DNA of 64,000 bases, taken from positions 62,001-126,000 of the forward strand of contig CAZNPL010000014.1 of NCBI GenBank assembly GCA_964574815.1, in the 5' to 3' direction. This DNA comes from CAZNPL01 sp964574815 (GTDB lineage Bacteria > Planctomycetota > Phycisphaerae > UBA1845). Below the pieces are notes generated by a model. That model ran no database searches. It was not told where the DNA came from and was given only the letters and a program-made list of their open reading frames with translations. Shown piece after piece: positions 8,008 through 17,394 of the stretch. Position 1 is the first letter of the stretch, and each line of letters starts with the position of its first letter. The position numbers and the translations under genes are program-made.

Positions 8008-9189
8008 CTATGACGCCGCGCCCGGGTCGGGATGTGACGTTTCGGTGAGTTGGATGTCCTTGCGGCTGATGCGGGGCCGGTAAGCGCCGGTCATGGTGAC
8101 GATAACTCCGGGCAGCGCCCAGAAGAGATTGATGGCGCGGACGGCCATTGCCAGGCAGAGCAGCGCCGCCAGCGAACCGTGCGTATCGAGGAAGGCGTAT
8201 TTATAGAACGCTTCCATGGTACCCAGCCCCTGGGGCGATATGGGAATCGCAGCGATCACGACGCCGCTGCCGAGGTACGTGTAGTAATCCCACACGGCCG
8301 CAGGGTCCCATCGCATGTGCAGCGCCTTCGCCGCAAGCACCATGGCCGTCAGTGCAATCAACTGCAGCAGGACCGTTGCGCCGAGGGCGCCGAAAACAAG
8401 CGACTTGTGATGCGCCAGCCGGCGGGTGGCCGCTTCCGCCCTCTGCCAGTACGCACCGAAGGGCAGCTTACCGAGCAGCGCCCCCACGTTGATGACCGAG
8501 CGGACACGGTGCGAGAACAGCAGCGCGTACGCGATCAGGGTGCCGGCGAGCATGACGGCGAACCCATAGCCGAGTGCGGCCATCTTCGCATCGCCGATCC
8601 GGGCGACGGCCAGCACACCCACCAGCAGAATCAAACCGTACAACCCGACGACGCGGTCGAGGAAGACGGTCGTGACCGCCTCCATTCTGCGCTTGGTGTG
8701 CAGTGATACGTAGTACATCTTGAACACGTCGCCGCCGGTGCTGCCCAGAGCGGTGATGAAATTCAGGAAGTTACCGGCGTAGCAAAGCTTGAGGCTTTCC
8801 CAGTAGCTGATGCGGATCTCCTGGGCGCGGAGCATCCACTGAAATCGCTGCGACTGGATCAGGGTGACCGGAGCGAAGATGGCGAAACACAGCAACAGCG
8901 TCGACTGGTCGGCCTCGAGAACAGTAGTCCGTAAGCCGAACGTGATCTTCAGGTCGCCTTCTTTCGTTCGGGCGATCCGCTCGACGGGAATTTCGCGCCG
9001 GGGCCCGTCAACCTCAGCAACCTCCACGTTCTCCGGACCGACGACGATGTCCGTGGCGCGGATCCGCGTCCCGTCGTTGAGCGTCACATAATCGTAATAG
9101 GTGACATTATAGAGCACCCAAGCCAAGGCGACGGTGCACACGATCAGCCGGATCGCAGCGAACGTCCACTTTCTCACCTTCTCGCTCAT
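8008..9189 (-). CDS. Flippase-like integral membrane protein (LPG synthase TM / UPF0104 family)
   Basis: About 393 residues with six to eight hydrophobic segments, for example WTFAAIRLIVCTVALAWVLY, STLLLCFAIFAPVTLI, VVGLYGLILLVGVLAVA and FAVMLAGTLIAYALLF. Family landmarks are YAGNFLNFITALGSTGGDVFK (typical NxFLPxxxGGDxxR position), FLDRVVGLYGL, and ISPQGLGTMEAFYKY. A periplasmic-looking insertion follows TM1 (residues about 35-90), which is longer than usual. The family is associated with lipid or lipid-linked saccharide transfer. ATG codons at 9189, 9216 and 9252 are possible starts; MSEKVRKW at 9189 gives the most normal N-terminus. Confidence 0.8.
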   Translation of the reverse strand: MSEKVRKWTFAAIRLIVCTVALAWVLYNVTYYDYVTLNDGTRIRATDIVVGPENVEVAEVDGPRREIPVERIARTKEGDLKITFGLRTTVLEADQSTLLLCFAIFAPVTLIQSQRFQWMLRAQEIRISYWESLKLCYAGNFLNFITALGSTGGDVFKMYYVSLHTKRRMEAVTTVFLDRVVGLYGLILLVGVLAVARIGDAKMAALGYGFAVMLAGTLIAYALLFSHRVRSVINVGALLGKLPFGAYWQRAEAATRRLAHHKSLVFGALGATVLLQLIALTAMVLAAKALHMRWDPAAVWDYYTYLGSGVVIAAIPISPQGLGTMEAFYKYAFLDTHGSLAALLCLAMAVRAINLFWALPGVIVTMTGAYRPRISRKDIQLTETSHPDPGAAS

Positions 9190-9374
9190 CAGGGGCTCTG
9201 TATACGGCTTTGGCATTGTTGGCAACGGAGCTTGCCTGTGTGCCCGACGCATCGGCGCTGGCGGACAAACCGCCAGTCGCGCCCGGCACGGAGATTACAT
9301 GGCCAAACACCGCTGGTTGAGCACGAACCCGGCCGGGCAATGGCCCCCGCCTGGACCGTCACAGTCTCCGCCCG

Positions 9375-10820
9375 TCACTCTGGATCGGCCGGCCGGTGTG
9401 CCTCGCGCCATCGCCGCTCGAGCGCTTCGAAGGTCAGCCGATAATGACGGTGAAGGGCCTCTTCCGCCGTCCGCCCCAGCTTGACGTCGTCGACCAGGCG
9501 AACGAATGCCGGTGCGTCCAGATCGATCAGAAAGGCCACCAGGCTGTGGGCGACGGGGTAGTGCCTCGCCTCCATTGCTTCGTCCGAGAACAGGTCGGCT
9601 ATCGGATAGTCGCCCGCAGCGACAGCCTTGGCGACCGCGTCGGCCGCCTCCCCATTGGAACAGCGCTCGTCCAGAACGGCCTCGGCGATGAAGTTGGCCA
9701 GGCCTTCGTTGAGCCATGCGGGCACGTGGCGGCCGGTGCGATAGCGATGCAGAAAGGCGTGGGTGGCTTCGTGGATCAGCGTGGACGCGAACGCATCGCG
9801 GCCGGCGGGCGAACCGCCCTGCCGACGCACGACTACATGAACATGCCCGTTGGAGGATGAGCTGGTGTAGCCCAATGCGTCTGCCGCATCGTAATTATCG
9901 AGCAGGCGGGCCACCTTCTGAAAGCGCCTTTGCGAACGCAGGCAAAACACCGGGCACTTCCCGGCGAAGACATTGACTTCCGGCGCGAGACCGAAGCGGC
10001 TCGACACTGCGCGGTGCATGCCCTCGCACCAGCCGCGCAACAAGGGGTGCTCGGCCTTGGCCCAATCGGTCCAGATCAAGAAGTGAGGCGTCTCCACAAG
10101 GACCATGTCGGCCCCGACCTCGTCCCGGACTTGCGCCCCGACGGCTTTGTAGCCTTCGACGATCGCAGCGTTGATCTTCGCGCGCGCCGGGTCTGCGTCG
10201 GAGTGGGACAACCTGTTTTGGCCGGTGAACCCGAGCGCATCGTCCTCGATCGGCGGTTGTTCCTCCTTGGGGAAGACGGTCTCCAGAGCGCCTTCGCGCG
10301 CCCGACGATGCGCCGCCCACGCCTCTTCAACGTCTTTCGACAGCGAGGGGTCGAGCTTGTGCGCCGCAGCAAACCGCCTGCGGGCGCGCCCTTCCAGATT
10401 CCGCTCCAACGCAAATCGCCCCAGTCGAAGATGATCCTCGGCGGTCAGTTTGTCTCGCCCGCCGCGGCGATGCACATAAAGGCGATACAGCGTGTGGTAG
10501 GCGCTCTCGAACTCGACCTGCTCGAAGCCGATGGCGCATGGGAAACCGCCCACCTCGAGCACGAGCACCTGATCGTCGAATTCAATGAGACGGCCACCGA
10601 CATGGTGCCCGGTGATCATCTCGACGTGCACGGTCGGCGGCGGCTCTGCAGCGCTGGTACGCTGCGACAAGAGCACGATTGCCGCAAGGGTGATGAAGGC
10701 AAGGGTGCCGTGGGCAAGCGGAGCCGCCAAAAGCGGCGGAGCTTGCCCGTGCGTTCGTTCCGTTCGGCGGCGGCACGGGCAACGCGGCTCTTGCCTGCGG
10801 GCAAGAACCGCGTTGCCCAT
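9375..10820 (-). CDS. Secreted zincin metallopeptidase-like protein (HExxH...NEG)
   Basis: A 481-residue protein. HEATH (H350-H354) with NEG (E372) forms a gluzincin zinc site (HExxH, 17 residues, E), as in planctomycete DUF1570-type proteins. The hydrophobic run TLAFITLAAIVLLSQRTSAA near residues 38-57 is a probable signal peptide, followed by VHVEMITGHHVGGRLIEF. The start at 10820 is backed by a strong GAGGAGGG ribosome site. The first 37 or so residues are encoded by a dispersed palindromic repeat (10705-10825), giving an unusual Arg/Pro-rich leader before the hydrophobic segment. Substrate unknown. The HTH-free C-terminus (RTAEEALHRHYRLTFEALERRW) is a typical peptidase tail. Confidence 0.8.
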   Translation of the reverse strand: MGNAVLARRQEPRCPCRRRTERTHGQAPPLLAAPLAHGTLAFITLAAIVLLSQRTSAAEPPPTVHVEMITGHHVGGRLIEFDDQVLVLEVGGFPCAIGFEQVEFESAYHTLYRLYVHRRGGRDKLTAEDHLRLGRFALERNLEGRARRRFAAAHKLDPSLSKDVEEAWAAHRRAREGALETVFPKEEQPPIEDDALGFTGQNRLSHSDADPARAKINAAIVEGYKAVGAQVRDEVGADMVLVETPHFLIWTDWAKAEHPLLRGWCEGMHRAVSSRFGLAPEVNVFAGKCPVFCLRSQRRFQKVARLLDNYDAADALGYTSSSSNGHVHVVVRRQGGSPAGRDAFASTLIHEATHAFLHRYRTGRHVPAWLNEGLANFIAEAVLDERCSNGEAADAVAKAVAAGDYPIADLFSDEAMEARHYPVAHSLVAFLIDLDAPAFVRLVDDVKLGRTAEEALHRHYRLTFEALERRWREAHRPADPE

Positions 10821-10825
10821 GGCAC
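10705..10825. repeat. Nested palindromic repeat providing the zincin gene start
   Basis: Bounded by GGTGCC and GGCACC. It contains GGGCAAGCGGAGCCGCC with GGCGGAGCTTGCCC (left hairpin) and GGGCAACGCGG with CCGCGTTGCCC (right hairpin). The left hairpin belongs to the family also seen at 46144, 53338 and 55598. On the minus strand the right edge supplies the ATG (10818-10820) of the zincin gene. Confidence 0.75.
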
Positions 10826-10965
10826 CCTCCTCAGCGCCCTGAACACCTACGCAGGCCAGCTGCCAGTGGGACCGGGCGCACCGAGGCACGTGGCACCCCG
10901 CTAAACTGTCACGGATCCAATCTGTGGCCTGCTGGTAGCCCATTCTCCGGCGTTCTCTACGCTGC

Positions 10966-12333
10966 TTAGTCTTCCGGCGCGACGGCGCCACCGGATACCA
11001 CCTCGATCGACTCATGCTGGCCAAGAAGTCTGCCGAGTTGGGCTCGATCGATCAGCACATCGAGCTCGACGTGCGTGTTCCGGTAACGACGGTCACGCAC
11101 GTCGGCCTCGCGATCGAGGATCGACAGCACCCGTCCTTCTCCCGCCGGAACGCGAAGCGTCGCCGCCACGGTTCCCTGGCTCGCCGCGTTGCGCACCGAC
11201 TCGACGACACGATCGAGCCCGTGGCCGGTTTTGGCGCTGATGAACAATGCGGCCGGCATGCGCACGCCGAGGATGGCGTGGCCGGCATGGTCATCCACAA
11301 CATCCGCCTTGTTGAGCACACGGAGTTGCGGCGTGGACTCGCAGCCCAGTTCCTCAAGCACGCCGTCGACCGCCGCCGCCTGCGACAGCGCTTCCGGATT
11401 GGACGCATCGATCACGTGGAGCAGAAGGTCGGCATGGACGGCCTCTTCGAGCGTAGCCCGGAACGAGGCCACCAGCCGATGCGGCAGGTCGCGGACGAAG
11501 CCGACCGTGTCGCTCAGCAGCACGGTGAGCCGCTCGTCGACCTGCCAGCGCACCGTTTTCGTGTCGAGCGTGGCGAAGAGTTTGTCGGCCGTGTATTGAT
11601 TTGCGCCCGTGAGCGCGTTCATCAACGTCGTCTTTCCCGAGTTGGTGTAGCCGACCAGCGACACGGTGAAGTAGTCCTTGCGCGAGCGGATCGTGCGAAT
11701 CTTGCGCTGATCGATGCGTTCGAGCTCGCGCCGCAGGGCGGCGACCCGGTCGCGAACGATGCGCCGGTCGATCTCGATCTGCCGTTCGCCCGGTCCGCGC
11801 GTGCCGATGCCGCCCACCGCCCCCGCCCCGGTGCCGCCGCCCGCCCCGGCGATCCGCTCCAGGTGCGACCACATCCCGCGGAGCCTCGGGGCCGTGTATT
11901 CGAGCTGCGCCAACTCGACCTGCAGCTTGGCCTCGTGGGTTCGGGCCCGCGAGGCGAAGATGTCGAGGATCAGTTCGCTGCGGTCGAGGATCTTGCAGCG
12001 CACGCGTTCCTCCAGTTCCCGGATCTGCGCCGGCGTCAGATCATTGTCGAAGATCACCAGGTTGGCGTTGTTCGCCTTGGTCCGTTCCGCCAGTTCCTCG
12101 ACTTTGCCCTTGCCGATGTAGGTTCGCGCGGTCGGCGCAGCACGCCGCTGGGTCAAGCGGTCGACAACGATGGCCCCGGCCGCCTTGGCCAGCGACGCCA
12201 GCTCGGCCAGCGGATCGGCGCTTTGATCGCTGCGTTCGTCGGTGATCAGTTTGACGAGTACGGCGCGTTCGCGCCGGACGGACAGGTCTGTGCGATTCAA
12301 TTGGCTCAATGCGGATCCTGCGGGCCGGTGCAT
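10966..12333 (-). CDS. hflX: GTPase HflX
   Basis: Ribosome-associated GTPase that rescues or splits stalled ribosomes. The N-terminal HflX domain shows YIGKGKVEEL, VIFDNDLTPAQIRELEE and ILDRSELILDIFASRARTHE; a glycine-rich linker carries GTRGPGERQIEIDRR; the G domain has GYTNSGKTTLMNAL (G1), SDTVGFVRDLPHRL (G3) and NKAD (G4). The ATG at 12333 overlaps the rpiB stop by 28 bp; the TTG at ALSQLNRTD is an alternative start. The N-terminus before VLVKL is poorly conserved in the family, so the start is uncertain by about 15 residues. Co-oriented with rpiB and the tsaC fusion, probably one transcript. Confidence 0.93.
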   Translation of the reverse strand: MHRPAGSALSQLNRTDLSVRRERAVLVKLITDERSDQSADPLAELASLAKAAGAIVVDRLTQRRAAPTARTYIGKGKVEELAERTKANNANLVIFDNDLTPAQIRELEERVRCKILDRSELILDIFASRARTHEAKLQVELAQLEYTAPRLRGMWSHLERIAGAGGGTGAGAVGGIGTRGPGERQIEIDRRIVRDRVAALRRELERIDQRKIRTIRSRKDYFTVSLVGYTNSGKTTLMNALTGANQYTADKLFATLDTKTVRWQVDERLTVLLSDTVGFVRDLPHRLVASFRATLEEAVHADLLLHVIDASNPEALSQAAAVDGVLEELGCESTPQLRVLNKADVVDDHAGHAILGVRMPAALFISAKTGHGLDRVVESVRNAASQGTVAATLRVPAGEGRVLSILDREADVRDRRYRNTHVELDVLIDRAQLGRLLGQHESIEVVSGGAVAPED

Positions 12334-12776
12334 TGCCCGTTGGTCTCGTAATGTCTGATCTTCTCGATCCGGCGGGCGTGTCGGCCGCCGTCGAAGGGCG
12401 TGCTGATCCAGGCATCGACCACCCGCTTGATGAGCGCCTCGCCCAGCAGGTCGGCCGGCAGGCACAGCACGTTGGCGTCGGCGTGTCGCCGGGCGAGCTC
12501 GGCGGTCAGTTCATCGTGACACAACGACGCGCGGATGCCACGGACCTTGTTGGCCGTGATCGACATCCCGATTCCCGTACCGCAGATGAGGATGCCTGCG
12601 TCGGCGCCGCCGGCGGCGATGTATTCGGCGGCCTTGAAGCCGTGATCCGGATAATCGCAACTGCACGAACTCGTGCAGCCGAAGTCCTTTACCTCGTGCC
12701 CCATTGCGATCAACTGAGCGGTGATCTTCTCCTTGGCGGTGTACCCTCGGTGGTCGCAGGCCACGGCGATTTTCAT
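12306..12776 (-). CDS. rpiB: Ribose-5-phosphate isomerase B
   Basis: Interconverts ribose-5-phosphate and ribulose-5-phosphate. The 156-residue protein begins MKIAVACDHRGY and carries ICGTGIGMSITANKV, which binds the phosphate, and AELARRHADANVLCLPA. A slightly Cys-rich insertion (DFGCTSSCSCDYPDHG) replaces the shorter loop usual in the family. The start overlaps the stop of the upstream tsaC fusion by 4 bp (ATGA), so translation is coupled. The order tsaC - LMW phosphatase - rpiB is the same as ywlC-ywlE-ywlF in Bacillus subtilis. Confidence 0.95.
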   Translation of the reverse strand: MKIAVACDHRGYTAKEKITAQLIAMGHEVKDFGCTSSCSCDYPDHGFKAAEYIAAGGADAGILICGTGIGMSITANKVRGIRASLCHDELTAELARRHADANVLCLPADLLGEALIKRVVDAWISTPFDGGRHARRIEKIRHYETNGQCTGPQDPH

Positions 12777-13897
12777 AGGTCGATCTCCGAGATGCGGGCT
12801 TTGATGGACGCTTCGAGATCCTTGGCGCAGCGGGCGTAGACCTCCTGGTCGCCGCCGATCGGGTCGGGAATGTCCTTCTCCTCCATGAGGCGCTGCGTGC
12901 GATCCGCGGCCGACGGAACCAATTCGACCACCTGCGTTCGGTGGGCGGCGGTCATGGTGAAGATATAATCGGCGCGGTTGACCAGTTCGGCGCTCAGAGG
13001 TTGCGACGTCTCCCGGCTGATGTCGATCCCGTGCTCGGCGGCGACGTCCACCGCCGGCTGCGACACCGGCGCACCGCGTCCCGCAGAGGTGCCCGCCGAG
13101 TGAATTTCGATTTTACGATCGCCAAGCTCCTCGGGCTTGCATCCCAGCCTGTCGGCGATCAGGCGCATGGCAATCGCCCGTGCCATCGGGCTGCGGCATG
13201 TGTTGCCCGAGCACACGAACAGAATGTCGAGCACGGCGAAGCTGCGCAGCATCCGCTCATCGTAAACGCCCGAGCGCAGGACTTCGAAGCGGTCACCGTC
13301 CACTCGCACGATGGTCGAGGGCCGATTGTACCGCGACGGCCCGCCATCCAGCGCCAGTTCCACGTCACCGTCCAACTCGGCCAAGGCCTCCTTCACGGTT
13401 CCGGGCGGCGTCCGGCCCGCGCGGTTTGCGCTGGCCGCGACGACGGGGCCGCCGGCCCCCTTGAGCAGGTCCATCGCCGCGTGATCGTCTGGGCACCGCA
13501 GCCCTACCGTCCCGTCGTGGTACATCTCATCGAGCACCGACTCGTCTACTTGCGAAGCGATGTCGGCGGTGCGAGCGTCGGGCGTTGACAGCACCATGGT
13601 CAGCGGCCCGGGCCACGCCTTCTTCGCGAAACGCCTGGCCAGTGGCGACAGATCCGGCACGAATCGCTCGGCGTCCGATCGGCGGCCGATGTGAATCGTG
13701 AAAGGGCGGTCCGCCGGCCTGTCTTTGACGCCGTGGAGGCGTTTGAGGCCCTCGGTGCGATCGACCCGCGCAGCGACGCCGTAAACCGTCTCGGTGGGGA
13801 AGACGACGAGTCCGCCGCCGTCCAGCACGGCCACCGCCTCGGCAATCGCATCGCGATAAACTTCTGTGTCGTCCAGGTTTATGACTTTGGTCGCCAT
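12773..13897 (-). CDS. tsaC: Fusion of threonylcarbamoyl-AMP synthase (TsaC/Sua5) and LMW protein phosphatase
   Basis: A 374-residue two-domain protein. Residues 1-210 are a TsaC/YrdC domain (GGLVVFPTETVYGVAARV, HGVKDRPADRPFTIHI, AWPGPLTMVL, PVVAASANRAGRTPPGT), the enzyme for the first step of tRNA t6A formation. Residues 222-374 are a low-molecular-weight phosphatase with the P-loop CSGNTCRSP (Cys229 nucleophile) and the general-acid loop DIPDPIGG. Thr233 stands where the arginine phosphatase YwlE has its specificity Thr11; ordinary LMW tyrosine phosphatases have Ile or Leu there. The second domain may therefore remove phosphate from arginine; this is inference from one residue and gene order. 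No break or stop separates the two domains. Confidence 0.92.
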   Translation of the reverse strand: MATKVINLDDTEVYRDAIAEAVAVLDGGGLVVFPTETVYGVAARVDRTEGLKRLHGVKDRPADRPFTIHIGRRSDAERFVPDLSPLARRFAKKAWPGPLTMVLSTPDARTADIASQVDESVLDEMYHDGTVGLRCPDDHAAMDLLKGAGGPVVAASANRAGRTPPGTVKEALAELDGDVELALDGGPSRYNRPSTIVRVDGDRFEVLRSGVYDERMLRSFAVLDILFVCSGNTCRSPMARAIAMRLIADRLGCKPEELGDRKIEIHSAGTSAGRGAPVSQPAVDVAAEHGIDISRETSQPLSAELVNRADYIFTMTAAHRTQVVELVPSAADRTQRLMEEKDIPDPIGGDQEVYARCAKDLEASIKARISEIDL

Positions 13898-14135
13898 GGG
13901 CGAAATCCAGCCGAGTAATTCTCAGCGCCTACATGAAAAGTGTCAAGCAAAACGCAATGGGCTTACCAAGCGGACACGCACGAAGCCCGGCCGAGTTAAG
14001 TGCATTTTCCGGCGGAAAAACGCCATCGAGCTTCGACCCGGCCAGTCCCGCCGTTACAGGGAGCTCCGGCGACGCCTCCACTGCCTCCCGGTAGACTTAC
14101 GCAGTTGTCAAGTGTTGCCTTGCGCGAGGCGCGCA

Positions 14136-15095
14136 ATGTTCAGGTCCGTTCTTCGCAGAGTTGTCATCCTGGTGCTGACCGCCGCCGCGGTCGTCGTGGC
14201 ATTCATTTGGAGCTGGTGTAAATACTGGGAGGGTGTGATCGGCGGGTGGAGCATCCGCCTCGGCGACTTCGCCCTTAGCCATACGAGTTACAACTTCTGC
14301 GATCTCTCCCTGAGCATCGGAACAACTCCGGACACGGCCTGGCGCGCAACGAGATTCGCACGAGTAGACGGGTTCGGATACGCGATTGGACCCAACTATG
14401 CAAGTTTGTCCGCGCCATTCTGGTTTGTGTTCGTACTGCTCGCTACTTACCCGAGCTGGTCGCTTGTCCGCTGGTACATCAACGAGAGGCGTACCCAAGA
14501 GCGCATGGTCGAAGGTCGATGCGTCACGTGCGGTTACAACTTTACGGGACTGACCGAGCCGCGGTGTCCCGAGTGCTCGACCGAGATTCCGGCGCCGACT
14601 CTTTCGATGCGTCGAGTGCGACTCTGCCGACTGGCTGAGCTCTTTGCGTTCTTCCTCTGTCTCGGCATCGGGTGGGGGACGCTTACTGCGATCGTCATTG
14701 AGGCAACGAGAGTGCCAAGTCTAGCCTCATCCCCGTTCTTCCCATCGCCTTTTTTTAGCTGGGCTGACTGGGTCGGCGCATGGTTTGGCGGCTTTCCCTC
14801 CATCTTCGGATGGGGTGCTGCGATGGGTCTGCTCTGGTGCACCTTTGGCGTTCCGCTGCTGTTCCGCAAACCGAACCGCCGAATTGCCGCGCCCCTCACA
14901 GCTACCGTCTGTACCACGTGCTTTATCGTAGCCATTACAGCGGTGTTATACCCACCTCTCGGGCAGTTCTTGATCATACCGGCGCCGACAACCGTAGCCC
15001 TGCTCACCTGCATCATGCTCCGACGAACGACGCCGGACGCGCCGCCGCGCCGCCGCATCCCGTCGGCAGACGCGGAAATCAGCCACGGGGCTTGA
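14136..15095 (+). CDS. Membrane protein with CxxCGYN zinc ribbon
   Basis: A 319-residue protein with an N-terminal membrane segment (VVILVLTAAAVVVAFIW), a second near FWFVFVLLATYPSWSLV, then a cytoplasmic zinc ribbon CVTCGYNFTGL...RCPEC, and four further hydrophobic segments (FAFFLCLGIGWGTLTAI, FGWGAAMGLLWCTFG, and others). The CGYNLxGL...CPECG ribbon is a well-known mark of planctomycete membrane proteins of unknown role. The ATG at 14136 follows GCGAGGC. The frame is open 90 codons upstream, but that part has no coding character. Confidence 0.7.
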   Translation: MFRSVLRRVVILVLTAAAVVVAFIWSWCKYWEGVIGGWSIRLGDFALSHTSYNFCDLSLSIGTTPDTAWRATRFARVDGFGYAIGPNYASLSAPFWFVFVLLATYPSWSLVRWYINERRTQERMVEGRCVTCGYNFTGLTEPRCPECSTEIPAPTLSMRRVRLCRLAELFAFFLCLGIGWGTLTAIVIEATRVPSLASSPFFPSPFFSWADWVGAWFGGFPSIFGWGAAMGLLWCTFGVPLLFRKPNRRIAAPLTATVCTTCFIVAITAVLYPPLGQFLIIPAPTTVALLTCIMLRRTTPDAPPRRRIPSADAEISHGA

Positions 15096-15267
15096 AACGG
15101 GGGCACTGGTTAGGGTAGGATACTGAACGCGAAGGCCGTGACGGGAAGAATCCGGACAGAATCTTAATCGTATCGACCTTCAACCATGGGGTGCCCGGAG
15201 GCGCATCCGTGCCGTCCTGCCGGGAGGGGAAAGATCAACCATCGATCGAGCATAAAGGAGGTATCTC

Positions 15268-17394
15268 GTGAATCCGACAAAGCTGACGTTGCGGAACGGT
15301 TGGGTGGGCGTGGCCACGATGATGGCCGTGCTCTGTATGGCACTACAGGTTTCGGCGGTGGATCTGCCGCCCGGTGGGGCCGTTGGCTTGAGCGGCGTGT
15401 CCGGGGGGCCGGGTCCGGGCTCCGTCGTCCATGACGACCTGATCCCCTTCGAAATCCGCGACACCAACAACGCCCTGCTCTTCGCCGGCGAGCTGCAGAA
15501 TCGCGTGGTTCGGCGGGACGCGACGGGCACACTCGCCTTCGTGTACGCCATTCGCAATACGGAGCCCGGACTGAACGGCGCGGTCGACGAAGTGCACACC
15601 AAAGACTTCGCGACTTTTCTGACCGACGTCGAGTACAGCACCACCAGCCTTGGTACGATCGCGCCCACCCGCGCCCAGCGGACCACAGACGGCTCCACCG
15701 TGACGTTTCTCTTCGGCGGCTCGACCGTCACACCCGGCACCGAATCCCGCTTCATGCACATCAGCACCGAGGCGATCGATTTCGAGCTCAACGGTTCGAC
15801 CAAGCTGACGCTGCAAAGCGGCGAGTCCGTCACCCTGACCACGGCCATGCCGGTCCGCCGCGTCGAACCCGGCTGCCGTGAAATCGACTTCGAAGATCTG
15901 TCACCCGGGACGACCTTCCCGGTCGGCGCTGCCTTCGCCACGAACGGCGTGCTTCTCCGCGTGCGCGAGTTCTACTTCTACAGTGGAATCGATGCTTGCG
16001 TGGACTCGTTTACAGGCGGTCATGCGCGGGTCATGGATAGTAACATGGCCTGCGGTTCCGGGAACGAACTTGGGGTCAACAACGTCAACATCGAGTTCGA
16101 CTACGGGGTGCCATTGACCGAGCTGGTGATCCACTACGGCGAGTACGGCGGCAACATCAACCTGGAGATCAACGGTGAGTGCCACAACGCGCCCAATTTC
16201 GCCGATCTGCCGGTGGTCATCGGCGGCGTCCAGGTAAGCGCCGTTGACAACGGCACGCCCGGCAACAGTTGCGGTCGGCTCACGCTCGAAGGCCCCATCA
16301 ACGGCGTGCGCATCGGGGGACAGGAGCTGTGGATCGACGATATCTTCTGCGCGGAGGACGTGTGCGCCGATGACCTGGAGCCGCCGATCGCCGAACTGGA
16401 CGAGCCGCCCCCGGCGAGCTGCGTCTGCGACCCGGTCACCATCACCGGTACGGCCGACGACGCGAACTTCGATCGCTACAGGCTCGAATACCAGCCGGCC
16501 GGCGGCGGTACCTGGTCGCTGATCAACGAGAGCACCACGGCGGTCGTCAACGGCGTTCTGGGGGTATGGAACGCCGGCGGCCTGTCGCAGGGCTACTACC
16601 TGATCCGGCTCACGGTCTTTGACGTCTGCCGGCAGTCCTCCACGGCCGTCCGGCTCGTGTGGCTCGGAACCGAGTTCGACAACCTGACCATCCGGGAACC
16701 CGACAACGGCGACGTCGTCGGCCGTACGGTCTGCATCGACGGCACGGTATGGGACAACGCGTGCTTCGATGAATACGTCGTCGAGTACCGGCCGGCGGGC
16801 GGCGGCACATGGATGCCCGTCGAACCCGGCACGCCGGTTTACACGAGTACCGTGATCAACGATCCGTTCGCTCACTGGGAAACCGATACGCTGGGGTTGC
16901 CCGACGGCGATTATCTCCTGCGCGTGACCGCCGTGGACGACTGCGGAAACGAGAAGCAGGAGATGCGCGAAGTCGTCGTCGACAACACCGCTCCGATCGC
17001 CGAGATCACAAGTCCGGAGCCATGCAGCTTCGTCGAGGGCCTCGTCGAGATCCGCGGGACGGCGCTCGACGACAACCTGGGCAGTTGGGTCGTGCAGTAC
17101 ACCGGCGGCGGCGAGTCCTCGTGGGTAACGATCGCCTCGGGCAACACGCCCGTGGTCGACGACGTGCTGGCAGTCTGGGATACCTCTTCGCTGGACCCGT
17201 GCCCGTACACACTGCGCTTGATCGTGAGGGACGAGGCCGTGCTCGACTGCAACGGCGCCATTAACCACCGTACCGAGTACACCGTCTCGGTGAACGTGGG
17301 TCAGTGCAGGCCGTTTGACGCCGACGGAGACGGGGACGTGGACCTCCACGACGTGGGCGCCATGCAGCTCGCGTTCACCGGCCCGCTGCCGTAG
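15268..17394 (+). CDS. Large secreted protein with Ig-like repeats and a half-dockerin tail
   Basis: A 708-residue exported protein. The GTG start has an ideal AAAGGAGG ribosome site (15254-15261). The signal peptide is GVATMMAVLCMALQVSA. The region to about residue 200 is a beta domain, followed by EIDFEDLSPGTTF with an FYFYSGID segment that resembles carbohydrate-binding lectin-like modules. Then come three Ig-like repeats of about 85-95 residues, the first two with the shared phrase EYQPAGGGTW / EYRPAGGGTW and the third with VQYTGGGESSW. The C-terminus DADGDGDVDLHDVGAMQ is the single-half dockerin motif common in planctomycete secreted proteins. Function unknown; probably surface-associated. 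Confidence 0.8.
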   Translation: MNPTKLTLRNGWVGVATMMAVLCMALQVSAVDLPPGGAVGLSGVSGGPGPGSVVHDDLIPFEIRDTNNALLFAGELQNRVVRRDATGTLAFVYAIRNTEPGLNGAVDEVHTKDFATFLTDVEYSTTSLGTIAPTRAQRTTDGSTVTFLFGGSTVTPGTESRFMHISTEAIDFELNGSTKLTLQSGESVTLTTAMPVRRVEPGCREIDFEDLSPGTTFPVGAAFATNGVLLRVREFYFYSGIDACVDSFTGGHARVMDSNMACGSGNELGVNNVNIEFDYGVPLTELVIHYGEYGGNINLEINGECHNAPNFADLPVVIGGVQVSAVDNGTPGNSCGRLTLEGPINGVRIGGQELWIDDIFCAEDVCADDLEPPIAELDEPPPASCVCDPVTITGTADDANFDRYRLEYQPAGGGTWSLINESTTAVVNGVLGVWNAGGLSQGYYLIRLTVFDVCRQSSTAVRLVWLGTEFDNLTIREPDNGDVVGRTVCIDGTVWDNACFDEYVVEYRPAGGGTWMPVEPGTPVYTSTVINDPFAHWETDTLGLPDGDYLLRVTAVDDCGNEKQEMREVVVDNTAPIAEITSPEPCSFVEGLVEIRGTALDDNLGSWVVQYTGGGESSWVTIASGNTPVVDDVLAVWDTSSLDPCPYTLRLIVRDEAVLDCNGAINHRTEYTVSVNVGQCRPFDADGDGDVDLHDVGAMQLAFTGPLP

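Noticed and set aside
11014..12351. A long plus-strand frame opposite hflX
   Set aside because: hflX motifs on the minus strand are unambiguous; the opposite frame has no features.
15901..17349. Long antisense frames under secreted-protein genes (also 34641-36254, 38348-40468 and 49624-51102)
   Set aside because: All lie opposite well-supported genes and have Val/Asp/Gly-rich composition typical of antisense reading of GC-rich genes.
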